Origin: JBFWUW01 sp050247075
GTDB taxonomy: Bacteria > Planctomycetota > Planctomycetia > Pirellulales > JBFWUW01
Length of the DNA: 64,000 nucleotides
Assembly (NCBI GenBank): GCA_050247075.1
Contig: JBFWUW010000027.1
Coordinates: forward strand, 1 to 64,000
Direction: 5' to 3'
Shown here: positions 43,462 to 51,271 of the stretch, piece after piece
How positions within the stretch are numbered: the stretch's first letter is position 1
How the letters are laid out: every line of letters begins with the position of its first letter
Notes under the pieces: generated by a model
What the model was told of the DNA's origin: nothing
What the model saw: only the letters and a program-made list of their open reading frames with translations
Databases searched by the model: none
Position numbers and translations under genes: made by a program

Positions 43462-44457
43462 ATGATTGTCACAACGAAAGATCTCTTCAACATTGCTTAC
43501 GGCAAGTACGCCGTGGGTGCCTATAACATCAACAATCTGGAGCAGACCATCGGCCTGTTCCGCGGCGCGCTCGGTTTGAAAGACAGCAACAGCGAACCGG
43601 CGAACCCCGCCGCCAGCGCTCCGTTCATCATCCAGCTATCCCGCGGAGCTCGCGGCTATACCGACAAGCGCTACCTGGAAGCCATGATCCGCACGTCCGA
43701 GGAAGTCTTTCCCGACGCGATTTTTGCCGTCCACTTGGACCACGGAACCGAGGAAGCCGCTTACGACTGCATCGATAGCGGGTTCTACTCCTCGGTGATG
43801 ATCGACGCTTCGCACGAGTCGTTCGATAAGAATATCGAGATCACCCGCCGCGTGGTCGATCGGGCACACGACCGGGGCATCTCGGTCGAGGCCGAGCTGG
43901 GCATGCTGGGTGGCGTCGAGGAAGACATCGAGGTTTCCGCCGACCATGCCTGCCTGACCGATCCCAATCAGGCCGTGGAGTTCGTGGAACGGTCGGGCTG
44001 CGACTCGTTGGCCGTTGCCATCGGCACGTCGCACGGTGCGTACAAGTTCAAGGGTTCGCAAGGACTGCACTTCGACCGCATTCAAGCCATTCAGAAATTG
44101 CTGCCCAATTTTCCCTTGGTCATGCATGGATCGAGCAGCGTCCCGAAGGAATGGGTCGATCGCATCAACAAGGCCGGCGGCGAAATGCCCGACACCAGCG
44201 GAGTGCCGGAAAAAGACTACATCCCGGCCGCCAAGCTGGGTGTGACCAAGGTCAATATCGACACCGACGGCCGATTGGTCTGGTGCGCAATCTATCGCGA
44301 AACCTTCCGCGACAAGCCGGGCGATTTCGACCCGCGCACCGCCGGCAAGCCCTTCATGGCCGAGTACGCCAAGTTCATCACCCACAAGAACAAGGCACTT
44401 GGTTCCGCCGGCCAGTTAGAGAACGTGCGGGCAGAGTTGTCCGCGGTCAAGGCGTAG
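43462..44457 (+). CDS. fba: Fructose-bisphosphate aldolase, class II
   Basis: This 331-aa zinc aldolase cleaves fructose-1,6-bisphosphate in glycolysis and gluconeogenesis. The zinc and substrate motifs are FAVHLDHGTEEAA, SVEAELGMLGG, AIGTSHGAYKF, LVMHGSSSVPKEW and VTKVNIDTDGRL. Ordering of motifs matches the class II family of fructose- and tagatose-bisphosphate aldolases, so the exact sugar is not certain. A strong terminator follows, so it is probably a single-gene unit. Confidence 0.93.
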   Translation: MIVTTKDLFNIAYGKYAVGAYNINNLEQTIGLFRGALGLKDSNSEPANPAASAPFIIQLSRGARGYTDKRYLEAMIRTSEEVFPDAIFAVHLDHGTEEAAYDCIDSGFYSSVMIDASHESFDKNIEITRRVVDRAHDRGISVEAELGMLGGVEEDIEVSADHACLTDPNQAVEFVERSGCDSLAVAIGTSHGAYKFKGSQGLHFDRIQAIQKLLPNFPLVMHGSSSVPKEWVDRINKAGGEMPDTSGVPEKDYIPAAKLGVTKVNIDTDGRLVWCAIYRETFRDKPGDFDPRTAGKPFMAEYAKFITHKNKALGSAGQLENVRAELSAVKA

Positions 44458-44486
44458 CCAAACTCTTCTCAGCCGTTTGAATTTCA

Positions 44487-44521
44487 ACTGGGGTCGAGCA
44501 CTGCTCGGCCCCAGTTTTTTT
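44487..44521 (+). terminator. Rho-independent terminator of fba
   Basis: The arms ACTGGGGTCGAGCA and TGCTCGGCCCCAGT, with one interruption, form a stem of about 12 bp and run into seven T residues. It lies 30 bases after the fba stop. Confidence 0.9.
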
Positions 44522-44731
44522 AGAGGGCCGCTCCTCGATGTGCGTACCGCTTTGCCTGGCTGCCACCCTCACGGCCTTTCAAACCCGTCGACCCAACCAC
44601 ACCAAGATTGCCGAGAGAGGGGGCATCCCTGTTGGAACTGCATACGGCGTTCCACGTTGAGCTAGACTTCAGAGGCGATCGGCCAAGAGGCCGGTTGCGC
44701 GCACCTGACGTACTCACTGGCTGGTCCCGCC

Positions 44732-45835
44732 ATGCTTCCTCCACACGCTACCGCGTTTGCCCGGTTTTCGCCGGTCCAGGCCCGCGTGGTGCTGTCGGCC
44801 GTGGCCATTCTGGCGGTGGTGCTGGCCGGCATTAGCTTGTCTCCCTGGAGAAGCGGTTATGCCGATTATCCGGGCCAAAGGCCCAGCGATATCACGCTTT
44901 ACCGCGCAGAGGCCGATCGCATCCAGGCGGGCGAACCGTATTACACGGTAATTGCCAGCGAACTTCGCGCGCGCGGATATCCTACCCGCAGCGTGTTCAA
45001 TTGGCGCACGCCGTTGCCGGTGTGGCTGCTGGGCGTGCTGCCCAGTCCCGCTTGGGGCAAGGCCATGCTGGGGGGGCTGTGTCTGCTGGTGTTGCTGCTG
45101 GGCTTTGCCCTGGTGGCGGACGAAGCGGGGGTCCGTCAGGGATTGCTGTTGGTCGTCGCGCTCAGCGGCGCGTTGCTGTTGTGCGTGTTGGGCGATGCCT
45201 TTGTGATGCCCGAGCTTTGGTCGGGCGTGTTGATGGCACTCTCGGTCTGCTGCCATGGCCGCGCCAAGCCGGGGGCCGGGCTGGCCGCCGGAATCGCCGC
45301 GCTTTTCGTGCGTGAACTGGCCGCGCCCTATTGCCTGGTCGCCGCCGTTCTGGCCCTGCGAGGACGCCGCTATCGCGAGGTCGCCGGTTGGTGCGTCGGG
45401 CTGGCCGCGTATGCCGTCTTCTATGGCTGGCATGTCCATACGGTGCTGGGGCTACAGGGGCCAAATGAACTGGCGCATGAACATGGCTGGGTCCGTTTTG
45501 GCGGAGCCGCCTTTGTGATCTCCACGGCGCAAGTCAACGCCTGGCTACTGCTTTTGCCGCAATGGGTCACGGCTCTCTATCTGGCGCTGGCGATGGCTGG
45601 ACTGGCTAGCTGGCCGGGCGCGGCGGGCGAGCGGATTGGGCTGACGGTCGCCGCCTACGTGCTGGCGTTTGGCATCGTGGGTCAAGATTTTAACCAGTAC
45701 TGGGGTTCGATGTTCGCCCCGTTGCTTTGCTTTGGCGTAGCCCGTGCGCCATGGGCCGTGCGCGATCTATGGCACGCCGCGAGGAATGGCGGAAGGCGAA
45801 CGGCCGAAGGCGAAGAGTGGGCAGCCAGTGTCTGA
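44732..45835 (+). CDS. Polytopic membrane protein, GT87/DUF2029-like
   Basis: This 367-aa protein has about eight hydrophobic helices and an extracytoplasmic DITLYRAEADRIQAGEPYYT segment after the first one. That pattern is seen in GT-C type (GT87/DUF2029) polyprenol-dependent glycosyltransferases. Later segments include VVALSGALLLCVLGDAFVMP and VAAYVLAFGIVGQDFNQYWG. A role in glycan or lipid glycosylation is inference. The last ~15 residues are encoded by a GGCGAA-rich word repeat, suggesting 3' end erosion. The start at 44732 has no clear ribosome-binding site. Confidence 0.55.
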   Translation: MLPPHATAFARFSPVQARVVLSAVAILAVVLAGISLSPWRSGYADYPGQRPSDITLYRAEADRIQAGEPYYTVIASELRARGYPTRSVFNWRTPLPVWLLGVLPSPAWGKAMLGGLCLLVLLLGFALVADEAGVRQGLLLVVALSGALLLCVLGDAFVMPELWSGVLMALSVCCHGRAKPGAGLAAGIAALFVRELAAPYCLVAAVLALRGRRYREVAGWCVGLAAYAVFYGWHVHTVLGLQGPNELAHEHGWVRFGGAAFVISTAQVNAWLLLLPQWVTALYLALAMAGLASWPGAAGERIGLTVAAYVLAFGIVGQDFNQYWGSMFAPLLCFGVARAPWAVRDLWHAARNGGRRTAEGEEWAASV

Positions 45836-46277
45836 GCCGCGGGAAGTCCCTGTTGCGTTGCTGGTCGATCTTGTTTGGCTCATCGACCCCGCGCCACGGC
45901 CGGCTTCCGCAAGCTGCTAGCTGATGGCTTCTCCGCTGACAGCTTCCACCCGCCGCTAGCAGCTATCACTGCCGCGGAGCTGTTTGGCCACATCTCCGCC
46001 AATGGCACACCGGGTAGTTTGGCAAAACTTTGCCAACCCTGCCGAAAAGTCTGATTGATCCGCTTGTACTTGGACGACCTAACTTTCCGTGGAAACGGAT
46101 TGTGCCGTGGGCGAGGGTTCTGCGGCTTGTAGCGGCCAGCCATTGGCTTCCATGCGGCTTTTCGGATCGGGCGGCAGCCGCCCCCGGCCAACAAATCAAC
46201 GGTATTAGCAGTCACCCAGGAGCGGTCCCGTCCCGCCCTCTATGAATCACCCGGTTTCTCCGTCAGGAGCTCGACGC
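45836..46277. other. Intergenic region before the tandem barrel genes
   Basis: I see no gene. It contains the small palindrome TTGGCAAAACTTTGCCAA (around 46020), GCTGATGGCTTC words like those in the atp operon repeats, and an AGGAG site at 46265 for the next gene. No clear promoter could be picked. Confidence 0.4.
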
Positions 46278-47639
46278 ATGAATTTCGCTTCAGCACGCGG
46301 TATGGCGCTGCTGCTCGCCCTGGCGCTGGCCGCCACGGGTGTCGCCCACGCCCAGCAGTACCCGTTCTACGAGTCGGCCTACCAGGGGGAAGACGATAGC
46401 GATCCCGCCCCTGCGCTGGAAGATGGCGATGCCGAGACCGCACCGCCGGCTCCGGGCGCGGAGGAACCTGGCGACGCCGCACCCGGCGACATGCCGCCCG
46501 GTTTGCCCCCAGGCCAGCCGCCCCACGCCAACATGCCCAACTGGACCATGCCGCCCGCGGAGACAACGCCGATGATCGCGCCGCCCGCCGGCGACGGCTA
46601 CCTGGGGGGCAACGTGCAGTACCCGCCACACGACGCGGGCTGCACCGACGGCTGCTGCCAGGCGGGCTGTTGCAATGACCTCGACCTGGACTGCGGGTGC
46701 TGCCTGCCGCATTACGTCTATGCCCGCCTCGACGTGATCTTCATGCATCGCTCGCGGCCCAATCGCGGCCAGCCGATCGCCACACAGGGACCGGGCGGTC
46801 CCGTGGTGCTCACCACCAGCCAACTCGACTTCCGCTGGGAACCGGTGGAGCGTCTGCTGGTTGGCGCGCCGATCGACGAATGCACCGCCGTGGAAATCAG
46901 CGGCATGGGCCTGCAAACCTGGCAGACACAGCGCTTCGCTCGCACGGCTAACCTGGCAGCGGGGCAGCGGCTGTTCTCTCCCTTTTCCAACTTTGGGGCG
47001 GGCCCGTTGACCGCGGCCGATAACGCCTCTGGCGTCAACATCAACTACAACTCGGAACTGCGCAACATCGAAGTCAATCTCGTCCATTGCCTGAAGGCCG
47101 ACCCCTGCGGCCGCGGCAGGCTGGACCTGGTCCACGGTGCCCGTTGGATCGGCATTTACGAGCGGTTCGATTACAACACGTTTTTCGGCGGTGCCGGCGG
47201 CACGGGCCTGTTGACCTCCGCCACCACCGTGAATGCCAATAACGACCTGTTCGGCTACCAACTCGGTTGCCGCTGGGAGTACAACCTCCGTCCCCGCTGG
47301 CATGTGCTGTTCGAGCCCAAGGCGGGGCTGTATTACAACTCGATGTCGCAGCGGACGGCGATTGGCTTTACGCCCGGCAACGTGCTGGTCGAAAACCCCC
47401 GCCGCAATGAAGTTGCCTTTGCGGCTGACGCCACGCTGACCTTGTCGTACGATCTGGCCTCGTGGTGCTCCGTGCGGTTTGGCTACACCGTGATGAACGT
47501 CACCGGCGTGGCCCTGGCGCCAGAAAACTTCGCGGCCCAGCCCGCCCCGGGTGGTGCCCTCCCGCGGGTGCCGGTGGTCAACGTGGGGGGCAACATTCTG
47601 TACCAAGGGGCCAGCCTCGGCTTCGAGGCCCGCTTCTAG
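46278..47639 (+). CDS. BBP7-type outer-membrane beta-barrel protein (1), Cys-rich neck
   Basis: This 453-aa exported protein starts MNFASARGMALLLALALAAT (signal ends at GVAHAQ). A Pro/acid-rich spacer (residues 30-100) and a Cys neck (CTDGCCQAGCCNDLDLDCGC) precede a barrel-like C-terminal 290 residues with alternating strands, such as GRLDLVHGARWIGIYERFDY. It closes in GASLGFEARF, with the terminal Phe expected for BamA recognition. This matches the BBP7/DUF1551 planctomycete barrel family, whose role is unknown. An AGGAG site fixes the start. A diverged copy follows 87 bases downstream. Confidence 0.78.
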   Translation: MNFASARGMALLLALALAATGVAHAQQYPFYESAYQGEDDSDPAPALEDGDAETAPPAPGAEEPGDAAPGDMPPGLPPGQPPHANMPNWTMPPAETTPMIAPPAGDGYLGGNVQYPPHDAGCTDGCCQAGCCNDLDLDCGCCLPHYVYARLDVIFMHRSRPNRGQPIATQGPGGPVVLTTSQLDFRWEPVERLLVGAPIDECTAVEISGMGLQTWQTQRFARTANLAAGQRLFSPFSNFGAGPLTAADNASGVNINYNSELRNIEVNLVHCLKADPCGRGRLDLVHGARWIGIYERFDYNTFFGGAGGTGLLTSATTVNANNDLFGYQLGCRWEYNLRPRWHVLFEPKAGLYYNSMSQRTAIGFTPGNVLVENPRRNEVAFAADATLTLSYDLASWCSVRFGYTVMNVTGVALAPENFAAQPAPGGALPRVPVVNVGGNILYQGASLGFEARF

Positions 47640-47726
47640 TACTTGACGATCCCTTACCAAATCCAGCGCGGCCTGGCCGCCTTTCATCTTCAAGACAACT
47701 CATTTTCTCCGTTCGGAGCTTCGATC

Positions 47727-49037
47727 ATGAAACTGCATTCGGCACGCTCCCTGGCGCTGCTGCTGGCCGCCTTGCTCGTCTCGGCGGGGACGGCCCACGC
47801 CCAGCAATATCCCTATTCGTATGCCAACTACTACGGGTACCAGGGCGAACAGGCCCCTCCGCCCCCTGGCGCACCAATGGCCGATCCGGCCGCCGCGGCA
47901 CCGGGCGCTGCCTGGGCCGCTCCTCCCGTCCAACAGCCCGGCATGGCGGTTTATCCCCCAGCCGCGGACGGCCAGATCGCCATGCCCGGCCAGGGCTGTG
48001 GCGGGTGCGGCCAAGAGGGCTGTTGCAATCCCAACTGCTGCAATCCGGGTTGCTGCAACGAACCTTACGACCTGGGCTGCTGCGATTGTTGCCAGCCGCA
48101 CTATGTCTACACCCGCATCGACGTGCTGTTGATGGACCGCAGCAACCCCCGCAACCAGCCGATCACTTCGCAAGGCGCGCCGGTGGCCGGCGTACCTGGA
48201 CCGATCGTCCTGGGAACGGGCGGGCTGGGCTTTCCGATTCAACCTTTCGGCCGGTTCTTGATTGGGGCACCCATTTCGCACCAGACCGCCGTGGAACTGA
48301 GCTACCTGGGGATGCAGAACTGGCAATCGCAGCAGTTCGTGCAGAGTGCCGCCGGCAATTTGTTCTCGGCTTACACCGCGTTTGGAACCGCCACGCAGGG
48401 GTTGCCGGTCGGGGATGTCGACCAATCGGTGCAGCAGGGCATTCGCTACGGCTCTCGGCTGCACAACGCGGAGTTCAATTTCGTGACCTGCATCCCCTGC
48501 TCGCATAGCGGCCGAGGGCATTGGAACCTGGTCCACGGTTTCCGCTGGATCGAAATCAACGAACGGTTCACCTACGCCACTGTCGGGGCGGGGGGAGCGG
48601 CCGTGAATGGCTCGATCAGCCAGGTCAACACCTTCAATGATCTGGTCGGCTACCAGGGGGGCCTGCGGTGGGAATACGATCTGCGCCCCCGGCTGCACTT
48701 TACCGTGGAGCCCAAAGTGGGCGTGTTCGCTAACTTTTCGCGAATGAGCAGCGCGTTCAATACGACGGCGTTTCCCGCCACGATCAGTGAGTTCGCCCGT
48801 CGCGATGAGGTGGCGGTGGCGGCCGATTGCTCGGCCCTGCTGTCGTACGACATCAAGCCCTGGCTGACGATCCGCGGCGGCTACAACGTGATGTACGTCG
48901 GCGGGGTGGCGCTGGCTCCGGAGAACTTCGTGCCGCAACCGCTGCCCGGCGGTTTCATCCCTCGGACGGCCAACGTCAACAATACCGGGGCCATTTTGTA
49001 CCACGGCGGCAGCGTCGGTGTCGAAGCCCGCTTCTAG
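47727..49037 (+). CDS. BBP7-type outer-membrane beta-barrel protein (2), Cys-rich neck
   Basis: This 436-aa paralogue of the preceding gene starts MKLHSARSLALLLAALLVSA after a CGGAG site. It has a Pro/Ala spacer and then a denser Cys neck (CGGCGQEGCCNPNCCNPGCC continuing to DCCQPHYVYTRIDV). The barrel includes GHWNLVHGFRWIEINERFTY and ends GSVGVEARF. The strand order is the same as in the first copy. The duplicated barrels probably sit in the outer membrane, and the cysteines could crosslink or bind metal. A terminator-like hairpin follows. Confidence 0.78.
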   Translation: MKLHSARSLALLLAALLVSAGTAHAQQYPYSYANYYGYQGEQAPPPPGAPMADPAAAAPGAAWAAPPVQQPGMAVYPPAADGQIAMPGQGCGGCGQEGCCNPNCCNPGCCNEPYDLGCCDCCQPHYVYTRIDVLLMDRSNPRNQPITSQGAPVAGVPGPIVLGTGGLGFPIQPFGRFLIGAPISHQTAVELSYLGMQNWQSQQFVQSAAGNLFSAYTAFGTATQGLPVGDVDQSVQQGIRYGSRLHNAEFNFVTCIPCSHSGRGHWNLVHGFRWIEINERFTYATVGAGGAAVNGSISQVNTFNDLVGYQGGLRWEYDLRPRLHFTVEPKVGVFANFSRMSSAFNTTAFPATISEFARRDEVAVAADCSALLSYDIKPWLTIRGGYNVMYVGGVALAPENFVPQPLPGGFIPRTANVNNTGAILYHGGSVGVEARF

Positions 49038-49070
49038 TCCGCCGCCACGATTGGCCGCACGCAACCAACT

Positions 49071-49110
49071 ACCCGGCCCGGCCCGCCATGCGCGGGCCGG
49101 GTCTTTGTGT
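49071..49110 (+). terminator. Probable terminator after the tandem barrel genes
   Basis: A 10-bp GC-rich stem (49077-49086 with 49092-49101, loop CATGC) is followed by TCTTTGTGTT, a weak T-rich tract. It lies between the barrel gene and the convergent RDD gene. Confidence 0.65.
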
Positions 49111-49114
49111 TGGC

Positions 49115-49645
49115 CTAGGAGATATCGACCACCACCGTACCGGCCAGCAAGTCGTGCAAGCAGCGGTGCTCGGCCGAAAAGATGTAGCAGATATCGACGA
49201 TGGCATAAATGCTGCCAACGCACGGAATGCCGCAGATCAGGCCATTCACCAGCGCCCGCATCAAGAAGCTCTTCACGAAATCGGCCGGCAGGCCGGTCTG
49301 GTAATCGACAATCTGCGTCTTCATGATGTACTTGCCAACCGTCTGGCTGCGGGTGGCCAACAGGTAAATCTGCAGGCCCATCAAGGCCAGGGAACCCAGC
49401 ACCAATATTCCCATACCAATGAACATTAATGCGCCAGGTTCTCCCCCTTGTTCTGCCGCGGCTGCGCCAGCGATCATCATGCCGTAGCCAGGAATAACAA
49501 ACACCATGCCGGCCAATCCATCGACCAGCGCACCCAGAAAGCGCTTGCCCAGGTCGGCCAGCCGGTAATTGGGCGCAGCCGATGTAAAGCCGGGCATGGG
49601 TTGATGGCCGGCGGGAGATCCATAGGGATTAAACTCGTTCGACAT
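49115..49645 (-). CDS. RDD family membrane protein
   Basis: This 176-aa protein has RDD-type signatures: an N-terminal ADLGKRFLGALVDGLAGMVF with the R and D residues, central helices (GALMFIGMGILVLGSLALMG) and the basic segment TRSQTVGKYIMKTQIVDYQT, ending in RCLHDLLAGTVVV. RDD proteins have been linked to ion or sodium homeostasis in some bacteria; the role here is unknown. A GAGGGG site precedes the ATG at 49645. Confidence 0.82.
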   Translation of the reverse strand: MSNEFNPYGSPAGHQPMPGFTSAAPNYRLADLGKRFLGALVDGLAGMVFVIPGYGMMIAGAAAAEQGGEPGALMFIGMGILVLGSLALMGLQIYLLATRSQTVGKYIMKTQIVDYQTGLPADFVKSFLMRALVNGLICGIPCVGSIYAIVDICYIFSAEHRCLHDLLAGTVVVDIS

Positions 49646-49905
49646 GCTTTGACCCCTCAGTCAACGGAATGTGGAATGGCACCCTTGCCGGCGACATGCG
49701 GCAAGAAGAAATGAGCAGCGTTGCCGCGAAACATTATGCCCGCCCGAATGGCTGCTAGCAAGCAAAGCACGTAGCCGCACGGAGCCGTGCCGGCTAGGTG
49801 GGCGAGCGGCACTCCATCCGGTTTACGGTTGTTCGGCATGGACGACCGAACACAACCCAAACAACATGGCGGGAACCATGTAGCTACGTGCCAGCCGCCC
49901 CCCGC

Positions 49906-50505
49906 TTATTCCCCGGCGGCGGTGATCGCGTGTTCCGCCGCGATTTGCCGCAGTGCCGCGGGATAGGCCTGGCATTCGGCCGCGAAGACGCGGGCACCCA
50001 GACTGTCGGGCGTGTCGTCGGGCAAGACCGGCACGGTTTGCTGGAGAATGATCGGCCCGTGGTCGTACTGGTTGTCGACATAATGGACCGTGCAGCCCGA
50101 TATTTTGTCGCCGGCGGCCAAAACCGCCTCGTGGACTTTGTGCCCGTAATATCCCTGCCCGCAATGGGCTGGAATCAACGACGGATGAATGTTGACGACC
50201 TTGCGCTCGAAGTCGGGCGGAATGGCGATCAGCTTAAGAAAGCCCCCCATCACCACCAGGTGCGCGTCGTCGGCGCGGGCCAGATGAAAGATGGCATCGC
50301 CATACTCCTTCGGCCCGGCAAACAGCCGCCGCTCCACCGTGGCCGCCGCGATACCCGCCCGCCTGGCAATCTCCAGCCCGCGTGCTTGCGGGTTGCTGGA
50401 AACAACCAGCCCGATATCGACATCGAGCTCCCCCGCCTGCTGTTTGGCGATCAGGTTGGCCAGCGTGGTACCGCCGCCAGAGATGAGAACGACGATGCGT
50501 AACAT
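49906..50505 (-). CDS. purN: Phosphoribosylglycinamide formyltransferase
   Basis: PurN transfers a formyl group from 10-formyl-THF to GAR in purine synthesis. The 199-aa chain from the ATG at 50505 starts MLRIVVLISGGGTTLANLIA. It has the active-site stretch KVVNIHPSLIPAHCGQGYYG (the His and, further on, the Asp) and SGCTVHYVDNQYDHGPIILQ. The longer in-frame start at 50583 would add a tail without homology. No Shine-Dalgarno is evident. Confidence 0.93.
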   Translation of the reverse strand: MLRIVVLISGGGTTLANLIAKQQAGELDVDIGLVVSSNPQARGLEIARRAGIAAATVERRLFAGPKEYGDAIFHLARADDAHLVVMGGFLKLIAIPPDFERKVVNIHPSLIPAHCGQGYYGHKVHEAVLAAGDKISGCTVHYVDNQYDHGPIILQQTVPVLPDDTPDSLGARVFAAECQAYPAALRQIAAEHAITAAGE

Positions 50506-50687
50506 GGAGGAAGGGCAGAAGGCGAAAGGATAAGTTGCGAGGCGCTTGTCAACATGCGATCGCCCGTTTAACCGCGACCCCAACGGGGGAGCGGGCGCGG
50601 CGTTTCATTGGTTCAAACCTCAATCGTGATTGTTTCGTAATCGCCGATTGCCTCGGCGTGTTTATTCAATGGTTGCTGAAGTCCGCG

Positions 50688-50873
50688 CTACGTGGGTGGA
50701 ATGCCTAGATCCTGGCAGATTTTCTTGGCCAATGGATCCCGAACCTCCGTGTGGCGAGGCACCGCCGATCTGTGATTATTCACGGGGTTACCCCACCATG
50801 AGTGTCGCCGGCCCTCGCGAACTAAGACGCAGCCGTGGCGAACTAAGTGCGCAATCAATTCACGACGTTTCAC
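50688..50873 (-). CDS. hicA: HicA-type mRNA interferase toxin
   Basis: This 61-aa toxin of the HicA double-stranded RNA-binding fold has the family core GCVLVREGRRHSWWGNP, with the catalytic His of RHS, and the tail PRHTEVRDPLAKKICQDLGI. It would cleave mRNA when released from its antitoxin. It starts at GTG 50873, overlapping the last bases of hicB by four bases (GTGA), so expression is coupled. Confidence 0.85.
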   Translation of the reverse strand: MKRRELIAHLVRHGCVLVREGRRHSWWGNPVNNHRSAVPRHTEVRDPLAKKICQDLGIPPT

Positions 50874-51082
50874 GCCAGAATACTCACTTCTTCGTAGGCA
50901 CCGCTGGCTGCAGCGCGAGCGTCGGCCCGATTCATTTCAAGGGCTTCTTCCAAGGCGTCGCGCAGATTGTCAATTAACTCCTCGCGCGAGTGCCCTTGCG
51001 AATTCACGCCGGGCACTTCCTCGATCCACCCAATCCACCACCCGCCATCCTGCTGGACGACCGCGGTATAAGTCGTGGCCAT
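50870..51082 (-). CDS. hicB: HicB-type antitoxin
   Basis: This 70-aa antitoxin has the HicB partial RNase-H fold: YTAVVQQDGGWWIGWIEEVP, GVNSQGHSREELIDNLRDAL and EEALEMNRADAR. It binds and neutralises HicA. The chosen ATG at 51082 has a GGGGAGG site; a TTG six bases upstream is weaker. It is placed before hicA in transcription order, as in hicBA loci that make antitoxin first. Confidence 0.82.
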   Translation of the reverse strand: MATTYTAVVQQDGGWWIGWIEEVPGVNSQGHSREELIDNLRDALEEALEMNRADARAAASGAYEEVSILA

Positions 51083-51271
51083 TGCCAACCTCCCCGAAAG
51101 TGATGATATCGCCCCCGTCTCAGTATAACTCCCGCACTCCGAATCATAGCGATGAGGGTATCACGCGAATCGAGTAGGCAGAAGGCCAATGATGCCGCCG
51201 ACAGGTTTCACTTCGATGCGATCGTTGACCAGCCATGCAATCAGAAAGTGGACCATGAAAGCAGGCACCGT

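Noticed and set aside
45880..46215. Minus-strand 112-codon frame in the gap before the barrel genes
   Set aside because: No ribosome-binding site, no domain, and the region holds word repeats instead.
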